Below, piece after piece: positions 18,245 to 25,724 of a stretch of DNA of 64,000 nucleotides. Origin of the DNA: Cellvibrio sp. 79 (GTDB taxonomy: Bacteria > Pseudomonadota > Gammaproteobacteria > Pseudomonadales > Cellvibrionaceae). The notes beneath the pieces are model-generated. The model saw only the letters and a list, made by a program, of their open reading frames with translations. It was not told where the DNA came from and ran no database searches. Location of the stretch: the NCBI GenBank assembly GCA_003056245.1, contig MVDH01000003.1, positions 1,537,331 through 1,601,330 on the forward strand, in the 5' to 3' direction. Positions within the stretch are counted from its first letter, which is position 1. The number at the start of each line of letters is the position of its first letter. Made by a program: the position numbers and the translations under genes.

Positions 18245-20353
18245 TTAGTGGATAAATCTCAAACGTGCTTGCATGGCTGGGAAGCGACGCAGGATCCGCG
18301 GATCGGTGGTACAAGACGTCGCGGCAGTGCCTACTAGCGCCTGGTTCCGACGAGCCAAGTCATTAAATTGCCTTGTTAGCTGCGAATTGACTGGATCAAC
18401 GATATTGATTCCCGTCATGAACCCTGACAGCCCACGGGTTGCCCAATCGATGTGTACGAATGCAGTACGGGTTTCGCCGCTGTGGCAGGCGTCGCAGGTA
18501 TTTAAAGAAAACTTATGGCGAACTTCGCTTTTGATCTGCGCCTGGAGAGTGGTTCCATTAGTGTTCGTAACGGACGATTTGTAACAGCCGGGGAAACTTG
18601 CTGGCACAGTATCGGGAGTGATCGGCCAAGTGGTGCCAAAGTTATAGTTGGTACTAGCACCGAGGAAACGCTGGGTCCCAATCGTCTCTGGCACCGTGTA
18701 ATTTTCGCAGAGAATGCTACTAGCATTTTGCTCCAAGTAGCCCTTCGTGGTGGCTGCACCAGGGGCGTTCGTCGCTTGGAACTGGTCCGGGTTTGGAGTT
18801 TGTTTGATCGTCGTAGGGGAAAGTTTTCCGCCGCTGATGACAAACTCGCGCAGCTGCCATGGGGAGCTAAAGGCGATATCGTTGGTGCGCAGCTGGTTCA
18901 ACTTGTTGGCGTTGGGCGCGGTTACGGTATCGGTAATGGCTTTTAACGCGTCGCGATAATTACTGCTGTTGCGTCCGAATTGCACCCCGATACTATCGAG
19001 ATTCAACCACTTGTTAGCCAGGTCTTTTAGCCCGGAGCAGGATGAAGTCGCATCGCGATACTCAAAGATTGCGGTCATGGGGGCTACAAAGCACTGGCTT
19101 CCACTGCGTTGGACTAAACCAAACACAAAGCGAATTTCGCCTGGCTTGTTCGCGGCTGACGTGCCATAAGCAGGGATGGTTGCAAGATCAATACGGTTGA
19201 CGATCGCCAGTAACCGGAAAGGAAGCTGATTCAGGTTAAGCGTCTGGGCATTCGCTCCATCCCACCCTGGGAAAAAGTTCTGGATGCCAGGACGGGCAAA
19301 GATAGTTGTATCGTTAGCAAAGTTATCGACCATCCAGTTGCGCAACCATTCATTAATAAACTGCTGATCGGTAATGCCGGATGTCTGCTCATTGTTCAAA
19401 TTCGATATCAGCGTCTTAAATGACCAAGGTGCGTCGGGATTATTTGAGTTGCCCGTGCTATCCGTGTTGCACATATCAAATGTCAGCCCAGGGTTAGCAA
19501 CGACGGCTTTATCATTAATCACCAGGGCATTTTCGGGGAGAACCAGAGCTGGCGGTATCGGCGCTGGCAGCGGTTCAGGGGCTGCGTTAGTTGCCATCCC
19601 TTTGATCACGACGGTGGAGCCTGAGCTGGAGCTGGCGGCAAACGGCTTGGTAGCAACAACCGCGCGTCCGGCAAATTCACGCACGGTAGGATTGCTGACG
19701 GTGCTAAGTTTATTATTAAAGGCCGTTTGGGTGTTGGTAATATCGGTGAAGTTCATCGTAATGAACGCACTAAAAATGCCGTCACCGGACCTTTCATCTG
19801 CGCCTTCGGCTCGATCGTTAAAGGCAGTAATCACACCTTCCATATCAAACGAGAAACGCCCGTTCAATGCCTCCATTGCGGCGTCGAGTTTGAAAGTAGC
19901 TTGGGCGATGGCATTTCCCTGGCTCACCGGAGTCTGGAGTTTGAACACGTCCATTTTTTCAAGGACGGCCTTGGTCTGGCCTAAGGTTGGTGCCGCGCAT
20001 AAAAAGCGAACTTCGTAATCGGCGCAGCTTCCTGATCGCTGATCGACGTTGTAACACTGCAAGCCTTTAGTTGGTTCGAATGTACGCATTGTTTGCGGCA
20101 GTGTCATACCCGGCGTGAACACGGTTGTTGTTCCCCTAATACGCGCTTCAATGGCGCTGGGGGTGGTACATACCGAGCTTGGCGTTTCCGTCAGGAATGC
20201 AGGGAGCACCTCAGCATCGCCCTGGCCTGAGGGCTCGTCTCTGTCCAGCCAGCCTGTCCACGCATTGCTCACGCCTGTTTGCGCCTGGGCGAGCGAGAAG
20301 GGAACCACGGTTAACACGCACATGAGCGATAAGCCCATTATTTTCTTTTTCAT
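18245..20353 (-). CDS. Large exported protein with a C-terminal CXXCH motif, function unknown
   Basis: A 702-residue protein with a clear signal peptide (cleavage near SLAQAQTG, residue 25). A CDACHSGETRTAFVHI segment near residue 630 is a canonical c-type haem attachment motif, apparently the only one. The bulk of the protein has no motif I recognise; it contains a short serine run near residue 245 and many Asn/Thr-rich stretches. The CXXCH may bind haem, or the Cys and His may bind another metal. It stands alone between convergent neighbours, with about 400 bases of AT-rich DNA upstream. It resembles the exported CXXCH proteins at 27-35 kb in style, but I see no clear homology to them. Confidence 0.75.
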   Translation of the reverse strand: MKKKIMGLSLMCVLTVVPFSLAQAQTGVSNAWTGWLDRDEPSGQGDAEVLPAFLTETPSSVCTTPSAIEARIRGTTTVFTPGMTLPQTMRTFEPTKGLQCYNVDQRSGSCADYEVRFLCAAPTLGQTKAVLEKMDVFKLQTPVSQGNAIAQATFKLDAAMEALNGRFSFDMEGVITAFNDRAEGADERSGDGIFSAFITMNFTDITNTQTAFNNKLSTVSNPTVREFAGRAVVATKPFAASSSSGSTVVIKGMATNAAPEPLPAPIPPALVLPENALVINDKAVVANPGLTFDMCNTDSTGNSNNPDAPWSFKTLISNLNNEQTSGITDQQFINEWLRNWMVDNFANDTTIFARPGIQNFFPGWDGANAQTLNLNQLPFRLLAIVNRIDLATIPAYGTSAANKPGEIRFVFGLVQRSGSQCFVAPMTAIFEYRDATSSCSGLKDLANKWLNLDSIGVQFGRNSSNYRDALKAITDTVTAPNANKLNQLRTNDIAFSSPWQLREFVISGGKLSPTTIKQTPNPDQFQATNAPGAATTKGYLEQNASSILCENYTVPETIGTQRFLGASTNYNFGTTWPITPDTVPASFPGCYKSSVTNTNGTTLQAQIKSEVRHKFSLNTCDACHSGETRTAFVHIDWATRGLSGFMTGINIVDPVNSQLTRQFNDLARRNQALVGTAATSCTTDPRILRRFPAMQARLRFIH

Positions 20354-20689
20354 CAGTAATATCCTTGAAAATTATTTATGAAAGTTATTGGCCTCAAAAA
20401 TTTTCCTTTTATAACTGCATCCCCAAGAGGCCGAATGAAACTCTAGGTCAGGATTTTTAAAGTTCTGATGTTTTTAAAACAGCAAATAAAATAATGTCAC
20501 CCAAAGCAGAATGATGGCGCATCAACATCTAAGCATTTAAAAGAGTTTTTATAGATATTTTAAGTTTTTAAAAATAAACAATTGGATGAGATAAAAATCT
20601 GTTGCGATTTTTTTGTGGAATATTTTTTAAATGGGAATGTCTTTTATTTCGGTTAACTATTTACGCTATAAAATAGGAATTACCCGATA
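20354..20689. other. AT-rich gene-free stretch upstream of the exported CXXCH protein
   Basis: About 336 bases, strongly AT-rich with many A/T runs, and no reading frame I would support. It presumably contains the promoter of the minus-strand gene ending its 5' side at 20353. No tRNA-like fold and no clear repeats were seen. Confidence 0.5.
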
Positions 20690-20733
20690 AATAAAAACGG
20701 CTCACAAGCGTAATAGTGTTGTGAGCCGTTAAT
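20690..20733 (-). terminator. Rho-independent terminator after the TSUP transporter
   Basis: AACGGCTCACAA and TTGTGAGCCGTT form a perfect 12-base stem around an 11-base loop, with A/T runs on both sides. It lies 22 bases beyond the end of the minus-strand TSUP gene and reads as a terminator on that strand. Confidence 0.88.
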
Positions 20734-20754
20734 AAAAATTGCGTGCGGAAAAAA

Positions 20755-21537
20755 TCAAAAAACCAATTTGGTTCCTACAAAGGCAAGCATTACGGCCAAC
20801 GCCGGACGCAAATAATGATCGGCAACACGATTAGCCAAATGGCTACCGATATAAATTCCCGGCAGCGAGCCAATCAATAAATTAGCGAGCAAGTGCCAAT
20901 CGACATTGCCCAATCCGGCATGCCCCATACCTGCAACCAATGTCAGCGGCACCGCGTGGGCAATTTCAGTTCCCACCAATCTCACGGTTGGTAATAATGG
21001 ATACAGCATAAACAGTGCAACAGTACCCAGTGCGCCGGCGCCAATCGAGGTGATGGTTACTACCGCGCCCAGAATCACCCCGGTAATTACCGTAGCAATC
21101 ATTTGCTGGCGGCGATTCATGCGCGTGATCCACGAATTATTTTTTTGGCTGTAATCGAAAATTTTACGTTTAAATAAAATGGCTACGGCGGTCAGTAACA
21201 ACGCGTAACCCAGAGTGGTTTTGATTACTTTATTAAGCGTATCGGTATCAACACTGATTGAATGTAAAACCCATAAAGTCAGTGCAGCGGCCGGCAAACT
21301 TCCCAAGGCTAATTCGCCGGTAATTTTCCAGTCGATATTTTTCTTTTTATGATGCACATGAATGCCACCCGCTTTGGTGATGGCGGCGTAGAGCAAATCA
21401 GTACCTACCGCATTGGCCGGGCTTACACCGAAATACAACAGGATCGGGGTCATCAATGAGCCACCACCAACGCCGGTCATCCCCACAATAAACCCGACCA
21501 CCAGTCCGGCGATGATATAACCCAGTTGAAAATCCAT
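20755..21537 (-). CDS. TSUP-family (TauE/SafE) membrane transporter
   Basis: A 260-residue protein with about eight hydrophobic helices and the family's two repeated motifs: GFIVGMTGVGGGSLMTPILLYFGVSPANAVGTDLLYAA near the N-terminus and AVVTITSIGAGALGTVALFMLYP near residue 160. By family knowledge these carriers move sulfur-containing anions such as sulfite or sulfonates across the inner membrane; the direction and substrate cannot be read here. Two stable hairpins lie in its leader, discussed separately. The gene upstream on the same strand is an unrelated polysaccharide-lyase-like gene, 180 bases away. Confidence 0.88.
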   Translation of the reverse strand: MDFQLGYIIAGLVVGFIVGMTGVGGGSLMTPILLYFGVSPANAVGTDLLYAAITKAGGIHVHHKKKNIDWKITGELALGSLPAAALTLWVLHSISVDTDTLNKVIKTTLGYALLLTAVAILFKRKIFDYSQKNNSWITRMNRRQQMIATVITGVILGAVVTITSIGAGALGTVALFMLYPLLPTVRLVGTEIAHAVPLTLVAGMGHAGLGNVDWHLLANLLIGSLPGIYIGSHLANRVADHYLRPALAVMLAFVGTKLVF

Positions 21538-21569
21538 AGAAAAGCTCTTGCGATGGTTGAAAATAAGCG

Positions 21570-21613
21570 CTGTTGATAAATCAACAGGGCGCGCAGGCTA
21601 CCAGCCTGGCGCG
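21570..21613 (-). promoter_or_regulatory. Two tandem hairpins in the leader of the TSUP gene
   Basis: CTGTTGATAAATCAACAG is a perfect seven-base-pair hairpin. Directly beside it, CGCGCAGGCT and AGCCTGGCGCG pair with one bulged base around a three-base loop. Both lie 35-75 bases before the TSUP start on the minus strand. Neither is followed by a T-run, so they do not look like a plain terminator for the upstream lyase gene. They may stabilise or regulate the mRNA; I do not recognise a known riboswitch. Confidence 0.4.
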
Positions 21614-21716
21614 ATGAGCCCTAATAATAATTAGTTTGGTGCTTATAGCCATCAGTTGTATGGGGCTGATATAAAAGGGGAAAATATAGCCAGGATGGTG
21701 GGGCAGGCCCTGGGAA

Positions 21717-22472
21717 TCATTGCTTACACAATTTTCCAACCAGATGTTTATCCCGCTCCAGCAACTCAGTGATATTGTCAGTTTCCAGGGCACCATCAAT
21801 GAAAATTTCCTCGATGGTTTGTTCCTGTGTGCGCAGGATGCCAATTTGGGTAAACATCAATGCATCTTTGGCGGGCAAGTTTTTAAAATAATGTTTACCC
21901 ATATGCTGACCATCTACCCATACCTCAGCGGAACCGGTTTTGGGATCGGTTGACCAATGGATATGCATGGCAACGCGATGCCATTGTCCCGGCGCGGCAC
22001 CCTCCGGCAATTTCCATAACACATCTTTTGCAGCACTTTCCTGGAAACTCAATTCGCTCCCGGTGATGTTAAAACGCAAGGTTTGTTGCCAGCTTTTATC
22101 GGATTCCCAATAACCAAGTTCATGTTTATGTGCGGTAAATTTTTTTGGCAAATAAAAACTGAAGGCGAAAAAAGTATCTTTACCTTCGTGTGTCATACCC
22201 ATTGTGCCGCGATGATGAAATTCACTACGGTTTAAAAATTTATTGCCGTTCCATAGAAAAGAATCGTCACCGGTCAATCGCACCTTGCCGGAATGTTTTC
22301 CATCAAACGCGCATGCTGTTATTACCGATAAACCTACCGGATTAATTGAGGTATGCCATTGCGCCGTGTCGCCAGTTTCAAAGTTGCCCTGCCATACAAT
22401 GCTGGCGCTGGCGTTGTAATTGGTAAATGCAAAAATGGCGGCGGCAGATAAAGCACGAAGGCGGTGAGTCAT
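21717..22472 (-). CDS. Exported heparin-lyase-I-like polysaccharide lyase family protein
   Basis: A 251-residue protein with a signal peptide (cleavage near NYNASAS, residue 24). The rest is a beta-rich jelly-roll type sequence: FETGDTAQWHTS near the start, a SEFHHRGTMGMTHEGKDTFFAFSFYLPKKF segment near 80, and WHRVAMHIHWSTDPKTGSAEVWVDG near 165. This pattern matches the polysaccharide-lyase family related to heparin lyase I and glucuronan lyases (Pfam PF14099 type). The true substrate is unknown; an acidic polysaccharide is likely from the family. No sugar transport genes lie nearby, and it lacks the CBM2 module found on the enzymes at 48-63 kb. Confidence 0.75.
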   Translation of the reverse strand: MTHRLRALSAAAIFAFTNYNASASIVWQGNFETGDTAQWHTSINPVGLSVITACAFDGKHSGKVRLTGDDSFLWNGNKFLNRSEFHHRGTMGMTHEGKDTFFAFSFYLPKKFTAHKHELGYWESDKSWQQTLRFNITGSELSFQESAAKDVLWKLPEGAAPGQWHRVAMHIHWSTDPKTGSAEVWVDGQHMGKHYFKNLPAKDALMFTQIGILRTQEQTIEEIFIDGALETDNITELLERDKHLVGKLCKQ

Positions 22473-22665
22473 AGGAATCCTTACTGGAATTATTGGAAAA
22501 TCTAACGGTCGGAGAATCAGGTGCGTCTTGAATTCCGGCGTGCAGTATTGACGTTTTGCACGGGGATGTCGATGGCCATAGTTGCTTTATAAAAAAACAT
22601 CCATTTGATCGCTGTAATTGATAGAAAAAATTGCAAACACCTGTAGCAATTTTCAGGAGGAATTT

Positions 22666-23178
22666 ATGAACGATTATCTGCATCACGTTTCCGGATTTTT
22701 TGCGCACGATGACCAAGCGCGCGAAGTTAACCAACAGCTTCTGGCAGCAGCAATTCCACTTGAGCGCATCCACCTTCTCAACAAGACTACCAGTGAGCCA
22801 TTTCATCCGGCAAAAGAAGATAGTAATGGTGTGTTAAAAGAAATAGTTGTCGATAGTGGTATAGGTGCCGTAGTCGGTACGGGCGTCGGTGCACTCGCAC
22901 AACTTGCGTTTGTGGCGAGCAATGTAACTTTATTTGTCGCTAGTCCTCTGATCGCTCCGTTGGTTATGTTGGGCTGGGGTGCCGGGTTGGGCGGATTTCT
23001 AGGTGCGGCAGTGGGTGCCGCGAAAAAAGAAAAACCATTTGAAGACCTGGTGCGCGATGCTATCGAACATGATCAATATGTTGTAATCGTTGAAACTGTG
23101 ACTAAAGAAGAAACTGAAACGGCTAAAAAAATTATTAAAGATGCAGTGGGTGATTATGAGGATGTGAAGAGGATTTAG
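22666..23178 (+). CDS. Small membrane-associated protein with a glycine-zipper region
   Basis: A 170-residue protein starting at ATG 22666 behind a perfect AGGAGG ribosome site. An in-frame start 48 bases earlier lacks such a site. The N-terminal part (HHVSGFFAHDDQAREVNQQLLAAAIPLERIHLL) resembles the short alpha/beta domain of general-stress proteins that precedes glycine-zipper segments. Residues about 55-125 are hydrophobic and glycine-rich (GIGAVVGTGVGALAQLAF, LGWGAGLGGFLGAAVGAA), likely membrane hairpins. The C-terminus is charged. Similar proteins are stress-induced in other bacteria; no function is assigned here. Confidence 0.75.
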   Translation: MNDYLHHVSGFFAHDDQAREVNQQLLAAAIPLERIHLLNKTTSEPFHPAKEDSNGVLKEIVVDSGIGAVVGTGVGALAQLAFVASNVTLFVASPLIAPLVMLGWGAGLGGFLGAAVGAAKKEKPFEDLVRDAIEHDQYVVIVETVTKEETETAKKIIKDAVGDYEDVKRI

Positions 23179-23229
23179 GCATGCATTTGATATGATTTTC
23201 CTATATTAATTTTTCACCACCTTTAAGAA

Positions 23230-23266
23230 TAACAACGCCATCGCTGAATGTATGATGGCGTTATTT
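23230..23266. terminator. Bidirectional terminator
   Basis: AACGCCATC and GATGGCGTT form a perfect nine-base stem around an 11-base loop, followed by TATTTTAAA. It lies between the convergent glycine-zipper gene and the minus-strand lipoprotein gene. Confidence 0.75.
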
Positions 23267-23287
23267 TAAAACAGTTAATGTTGCTCT

Positions 23288-23725
23288 TTATTTTTTATGA
23301 TCTTTTTTCAAAAAATACTCCCCTACGGATAATGATTCTTCCGGGACCAATTCTCCCCATGTTGTTTTAAATTTTCCATCTTCCGAGGTTAATTTAAATA
23401 ATATGCCGTCGACTTTGTATACCTCAACACCATAGATGTTTTCGATAGAACCATCTCCAAATGTTTTAAATTTAACTAACAGATCTTTGCCTGATTGCTT
23501 TGTTGTACATATGATTTTTTCATCGGTTTGATATCCTTGGCTTGTTATGAGGCATTTGTCTTTAGTCAGAATAAATGAATACTGAATAATCATTTGATCT
23601 TCAGCTGTATTTTCCCCCAATGATGCTTCATAAGTATAGGTGCCGTACCATTCTTCAGTTTGAGCGCATGCGCTTAATGAAAATAAAGAAATTAATATAA
23701 AGTGGAAAAATAATTTTCTTTTCAT
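23288..23725 (-). CDS. Small lipoprotein, possible immunity partner of the adjacent lysozyme-like enzyme
   Basis: A 145-residue protein with a lipoprotein signal: a short basic start, a hydrophobic stretch and the lipobox LSAC at residues 17-20. The mature part is beta-rich with two cysteines (KCLITSQGY and KIICTTKQ) that could pair. The fold is not recognised. It starts only three bases after the stop of the lysozyme-like gene, so the two form an operon. A periplasmic lipoprotein directly after a peptidoglycan hydrolase is a frequent inhibitor or immunity arrangement; that role here is inference. The surrounding DNA is more AT-rich than the neighbours. Confidence 0.7.
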   Translation of the reverse strand: MKRKLFFHFILISLFSLSACAQTEEWYGTYTYEASLGENTAEDQMIIQYSFILTKDKCLITSQGYQTDEKIICTTKQSGKDLLVKFKTFGDGSIENIYGVEVYKVDGILFKLTSEDGKFKTTWGELVPEESLSVGEYFLKKDHKK

Positions 23726-23728
23726 AAA

Positions 23729-24568
23729 TTAACCCAAATACCCTTCGCTTATACCTTTTTCGTAAACTGCTCTCACTTTTGCTGATATTTCCTTTAACGA
23801 TATTTTTTTATCGTTATTTTTATCAAAGCCCTTGTTTTGAGTGTAGGTCTTGCTTCCATCCTCAAATAAGGTATGTGTTATCGGCTTTCCGATGGCGGCG
23901 GGATAGAGTATCGCCATATAAACATCCTCCAGTTTTTTTAGCCTATTTCTATAAGGGGTCAGATATTTTTTCACATAGTCGAGCTGTTCAACGGCGCTCA
24001 TTTTTGCCAGCTTTTCTGATGTTGTTCCTAACGCCTTTGCCGTTTTTGGCATGAATTGGATTAAGCCTATTGCACCGCTGCCAGCGGCATTTTTAATGCT
24101 GGGGCTAAAGGTTGCTCCGGTTTCAAATGCCATGCACGCCATAAGGTAATCAGGCGAAACATCAAGGTGGCTGCAAATTTGAATAACTTTATTTTTAACT
24201 GCCCCAGAAACCTTTTTTCCCCATGCAATTTTTCGCGGTTGATTTGTAATGGGTATCGTTGGGGTGTTCACTTTTTCTTGCGCTGCAAATATTTGCAAGT
24301 CTTGTATCTTATATGTCGGGGATTCTGTCAAATATCTGGAAAGTTTTTGCCAGGTTTTTCCATTAGCCTCAATTAATCCATCAGGTTTTGAAAAGCCTGC
24401 GGCACCTTTTTGAAATTTTTCAATTGCCCCAATTGTTAGCAAGCCTGCAATACCATCCACTTTTAGCAGCCTGCCAGGTATCGTTATTGATCTATTAAGG
24501 GCTTCTTGAACAAGCAATACATCCGCCTTTGCGTTAACCCCTTTTCTTCCAACTGAGTTCCTGATCAT
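23729..24568 (-). CDS. Peptidoglycan-binding, lysozyme-like transglycosylase-family protein without a signal peptide
   Basis: A 279-residue protein with two recognisable parts. Residues about 8-65 resemble a peptidoglycan-binding repeat (VQEALNRSIT, VDGIAGLLTIGAIEKFQKG). Residues about 130-235 form a lysozyme-like domain with the probable catalytic glutamate in ACMAFETGATFSPSIKNAAGSGAIGLIQFMP, matching the ES/ET-GxxxGxxQ pattern of SLT enzymes. Near residue 250 DKNNDKKISLKE reads as an EF-hand-type calcium loop. There is no signal peptide, so it is not sent out by Sec; such enzymes are exported by type VI systems or released by phage holins. ATG at 24568 has a better-placed GGA ribosome site than the TTG two codons before. 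Confidence 0.8.
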   Translation of the reverse strand: MIRNSVGRKGVNAKADVLLVQEALNRSITIPGRLLKVDGIAGLLTIGAIEKFQKGAAGFSKPDGLIEANGKTWQKLSRYLTESPTYKIQDLQIFAAQEKVNTPTIPITNQPRKIAWGKKVSGAVKNKVIQICSHLDVSPDYLMACMAFETGATFSPSIKNAAGSGAIGLIQFMPKTAKALGTTSEKLAKMSAVEQLDYVKKYLTPYRNRLKKLEDVYMAILYPAAIGKPITHTLFEDGSKTYTQNKGFDKNNDKKISLKEISAKVRAVYEKGISEGYLG

Positions 24569-25039
24569 ATACAAGTCCTATATTCGTCCATTAATTTTTA
24601 GTTTTTATTTGGCCTGTCCTGCCTCAAATAAAAACCGGTAAAAAATATCGATTTTTTTGCAAAATTACCAGCGTAGTGCATCAAATAAGTGCCTTAATTC
24701 ATAATTACTTGAAGAACATAAATTGATCTATCCATGATTGAATAAAAGAGTGAAGAGGTTGTGTTGCGGAGAAGCTAGTATCTTTAAGAGCAAAATCCTT
24801 TTGATAATGGTAATTATGTTTATGTTGTATAGATTCTTCACCTACCAGTGACATAAAAACGTCGAAATCTCTTACAGGGATCGCCGCCAGTATGTTGGCT
24901 TTAAAAACTTTCATTAAGTAGAACAATGCCCTATTAACTATGGCTTTATTGTTGCATACACGCCTCGGCGCCGTTGTTAAGGATTCTTATGACTTGCTGG
25001 CGGCCTTTAATAAAACCATTCTCAATACGGATATATTCT
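24569..25039. other. AT-rich stretch, at most a gene remnant
   Basis: About 470 bases between the lysozyme-like gene and the PEP-CTERM gene. A 73-codon minus-strand reading frame (24705-24926) exists but has no good ribosome site or recognised similarity, so I do not call it a gene. The right end must hold the promoter of the PEP-CTERM gene. Base composition matches the AT-rich pair to its left. Confidence 0.4.
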
Positions 25040-25588
25040 ATGAAATTGTTTGCCAAACTTGTTTCTTTCGCTGCCGCTTCATTGCTCAGTGTTTCTGTTT
25101 TCGCTCACCCTATTGCCGCACCAGGTACTGAAGGGCTATCTGTAATTGCCTCTGGTGGTGAAGTTATCGCTAAATACGAAGGCAATACCGCTGCTTATAG
25201 CAATGACTTGCTGTTGAACTTCACATTAATTTTCAATAACCATGCAACTACTGTTGGAGCGATCAAAAGCTTGGGTAGTTTTGCTGCGGGTACCGAATTG
25301 GTATTCCAATTGCGCGTAAATGACACAGGCAATAATTGGTATACAGGTGCAGCCAGCCGCAACGCTGACGGCTTATTCCATGCGCGTGTGCAAGAGAACT
25401 GGCAGCCAGGTGTTACCCTGGTGAGCTTTGAAGACCTTTGGGGTAACCCGGAAGGTGTTAACGGTTTCAACGACCTGAGTTTCTCCTTTACCAACACCCA
25501 AACTACTAAAGTGCCAGAGCCATCAACTGTATTGCTGATGATGTTGGGCCTGGCTGGGTTGGTGGCGAGCCGTCGTAAAAAAGCCTGA
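25040..25588 (+). CDS. PEP-CTERM sorted exported protein
   Basis: A 182-residue secreted protein. The signal peptide ends near SVSVFAHP (residue 22). The C-terminus is a textbook PEP-CTERM sorting signal: VPEPSTVLLMMLGLAGLVASRRKKA, with the PEP motif, one transmembrane helix and a basic tail. By family knowledge it is recognised by an exosortase, which is not encoded here. The mature middle is beta-rich and unrecognised. ATG at 25040 is preferred over an in-frame start 66 bases earlier because it begins the signal peptide. A strong terminator follows. Confidence 0.88.
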   Translation: MKLFAKLVSFAAASLLSVSVFAHPIAAPGTEGLSVIASGGEVIAKYEGNTAAYSNDLLLNFTLIFNNHATTVGAIKSLGSFAAGTELVFQLRVNDTGNNWYTGAASRNADGLFHARVQENWQPGVTLVSFEDLWGNPEGVNGFNDLSFSFTNTQTTKVPEPSTVLLMMLGLAGLVASRRKKA

Positions 25589-25606
25589 TTCGTTTTCCGC
25601 GTTTCC

Positions 25607-25641
25607 GAAAAGCTTTGCAGGTAACTGCAAAGCTTTTTTTA
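25607..25641 (+). terminator. Rho-independent terminator after the PEP-CTERM gene
   Basis: AAAGCTTTGCAG and CTGCAAAGCTTT pair perfectly around a four-base loop, followed by a T-run. It lies about 20 bases after the stop codon. Confidence 0.92.
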
Positions 25642-25673
25642 TTGGGAGGAAACAATAAAAAATCCGGCAATAA

Positions 25674-25698
25674 AAAAGGCCGATAAAAATATCGGCCT
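25674..25698 (-). terminator. Rho-independent terminator of the minus-strand CXXCH operon
   Basis: AGGCCGATA and TATCGGCCT pair perfectly around an AAAA loop; on the minus strand the stem is followed by TTTTTT. It lies 27 bases after the end of the DUF1501-like gene, the last gene of that operon. Confidence 0.9.
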
Positions 25699-25724
25699 CT
25701 GCAAGAAAATACTCGCGAACTGAT

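Noticed and set aside
24705-24926. 73-codon minus-strand reading frame
   Set aside because: No ribosome site, no recognised family, and it lies in AT-rich DNA where such frames are common.
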